This document shows, in pieces, positions 23,901 to 24,021 of a DNA stretch of 24,021 nucleotides. Under the pieces are notes generated by a model. That model did not search any database. It was not told where the DNA came from and saw nothing but the letters and a program-made list of their open reading frames with translations. Origin of the DNA: DATIXD01 sp035518875 (GTDB lineage: Bacteria; Pseudomonadota; Gammaproteobacteria; Methylococcales; Methylococcaceae); assembly GCA_035518875.1 (NCBI GenBank), contig DATIXD010000092.1, positions 1-24,021 on the forward strand. Reading direction: 5' to 3'. Each line of letters begins with the position of its first letter. Within the stretch, counting starts at the first letter, position 1. The translations under genes were made by a program, and so were the position numbers.

Positions 23901-24021
23901 GCCGCGCTTTTACGCCGGTCTGTGTGACCTCGGGAATTTCCTCAGGGGGCGGACGCGACGTCGTGAGCGGGGCGTACTCCACCCAGGCGGCGCTGAAGAA
24001 CAGGACCAGCACGGCAAGAAG
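20977..24021 (-). CDS. Large uncharacterised membrane protein with periplasmic-binding-like region (5' end outside window)
   Basis: At least 1,014 codons are open, and the frame continues past base 24021, so the start is missing. Numbering from the GTG at 24012, residues 1-10 are the end of a hydrophobic anchor. Residues ~35-550 are soluble with alternating strands and helices resembling a type-I periplasmic-binding fold: RLWQDPF, RRQRYAVLAALNRLGYLPDD, KIRIVGPWASGT, TYVALISEWDTLYAESLP and AIGVFGNDIYDKLLVLKALR with VFTTDLDAAYLHPEE. Residues ~585-1010 hold about eight membrane helices (588-606, 627-647, 666-688, 757-776, 792-812, 880-897, 908-928, 986-1008), ending GAFRPFTQQPWLKALFLPLG. No enzyme motif is apparent. 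I recognise the pattern only as an uncharacterised family. A sensor or ligand-binding membrane protein is plausible. It converges on the radical SAM gene. Confidence 0.8.
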   Translation of the reverse strand, partial: LLAVLVLFFSAAWVEYAPLTTSRPPPEEIPEVTQTGVKARLWQDPFTAVQRQRAEALAKPTKEICSEKVPSDVLQDMANDKDTKIIALGAMIQEASWASMEELQGRRQRYAVLAALNRLGYLPDDADSLKCLRIPRNGDDQNALIIPYELFTKTGPYGEKAALFWLNELAFDKTPLSWIRALFGLYGLYLPGDEKIRIVGPWASGTVKKLVDEAQHDFEQWSETGKEFFSRLVFFSASATAADKDLLRRLPVDSRDQPLPEFLDKKGISFERLTSTDDKLAKFVVEELMRRGLDSRRVKAGKTYVALISEWDTLYAESLPRTFKRALGVHEQCLANVEGCPILEYSYLRGLDGLLPGKGQADAARQRQNNDNKEPKKNGGAIERPEGDSQVDYLRRLTDRIAEQDRLFQEQGKELKAIGVFGNDIYDKLLVLKALRLRFPGKLVFTTDLDAAYLHPEEFKSETHNLIVASAFGLTLNPYLQGKISPFRDSYQTGTFLAAQVALSHDQFGESIEKPNKRIEVHNKIAEWFPEQGPRLFEIGRTEAVSLNDPGDGQSDPCTLVDCRSVHPTSNTWMGESTQYGNGIFRLTKLYTGLLLLAALLWLLLCLLWRDARRATSNIGRWLRHHPSTTFAGLAGLVALVVWMNYLAFFATSEEPFSWFNGVSMWPAELIRLATLLLTVLLFYRGWLLIRWNDFVVSKRFFPDTRRSAIFAFAPARQSLLDAMKEYWWELTQVKPDPQSPLLIWIEHIHPRGLWARFIRAVVPSAVFIAFGAIVLSRVGLPLERPYRGEAFGTLDLVILFPTLIAVQVLIFFVAEATSRCNRMAQQLKKTPNWLPATLAALGLTRGSAVEPGKRALREEHCDSIFDPLLDMQLIAERTHVLSGLIYYPFLALALFIASRTPLFDNWHTPWQLALLFILSFTIPVVCALRLRNNAEDLRRIALEKFSACMLAQKGSDDPKLVGQLEEAIKQVKSMDKGAFRPFTQQPWLKALFLPLGSWSGLTILEFLVRTTFL

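Overview
The window looks like chromosomal DNA of a gammaproteobacterium, roughly 55-60% GC. The release factor 2 gene closely resembles the enterobacterial one and keeps its programmed frameshift. A vitamin-B12-dependent ribonucleotide reductase, an ovothiol pathway, a YfiR-type c-di-GMP module and a PEID-type sorting tail fit an environmental gammaproteobacterium such as a Methylococcales-like lineage. That narrower placement is inference. I see no phage, insertion sequence, CRISPR array, tRNA or rRNA.

Layout. Bases 1-1607 (minus strand) hold a GAF-like/GNAT protein followed by the start of an SMR-family small transporter, preceded by a leader with inverted repeats. Bases 1918-3912 (minus) encode a TonB-dependent outer-membrane receptor. 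Divergent from it, 4080-6103 (plus) encodes a PfkB sugar/nucleoside kinase and then prfB, read through a +1 frameshift. After a 366-base non-coding stretch comes a three-gene signalling operon (6470-11940, plus): a YfiR-like periplasmic protein, a CHASE8-like hybrid histidine kinase with two receivers and an HPt domain, and a REC-PAS-GGDEF-EAL response regulator. The TonB receptor resembles those found beside such modules, although two housekeeping-type genes lie between them here.

Bases 11957-15264 (minus) encode an ovothiol pathway: OvoA (sulfoxide synthase plus methyltransferase) and, overlapping it by 19 bases, a PLP-dependent C-S lyase that fits OvoB. Divergent from ovoA is nrdJ, a class II ribonucleotide reductase, behind two NrdR-box-like sites whose centres are 32 bp apart over a candidate promoter. 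The nrdJ start is therefore placed downstream of those boxes.

Bases 18595-19712 carry three small genes: a membrane-anchored HxC...WxCDDG protein, a one-helix membrane protein and an 85-residue protein with a signal peptide and a PEID-CTERM-like tail. A compact radical SAM protein follows (19983-20828). The window ends inside a large minus-strand gene (20977-24021, start outside the window) for an uncharacterised protein: a ~550-residue soluble region resembling a type-I periplasmic-binding fold, joined to about eight membrane segments. This is the best candidate for an undescribed system. Two other regulatory observations stand out: the NrdR-box pair, and a structured inverted repeat between the sorting-tail gene and the radical SAM gene.
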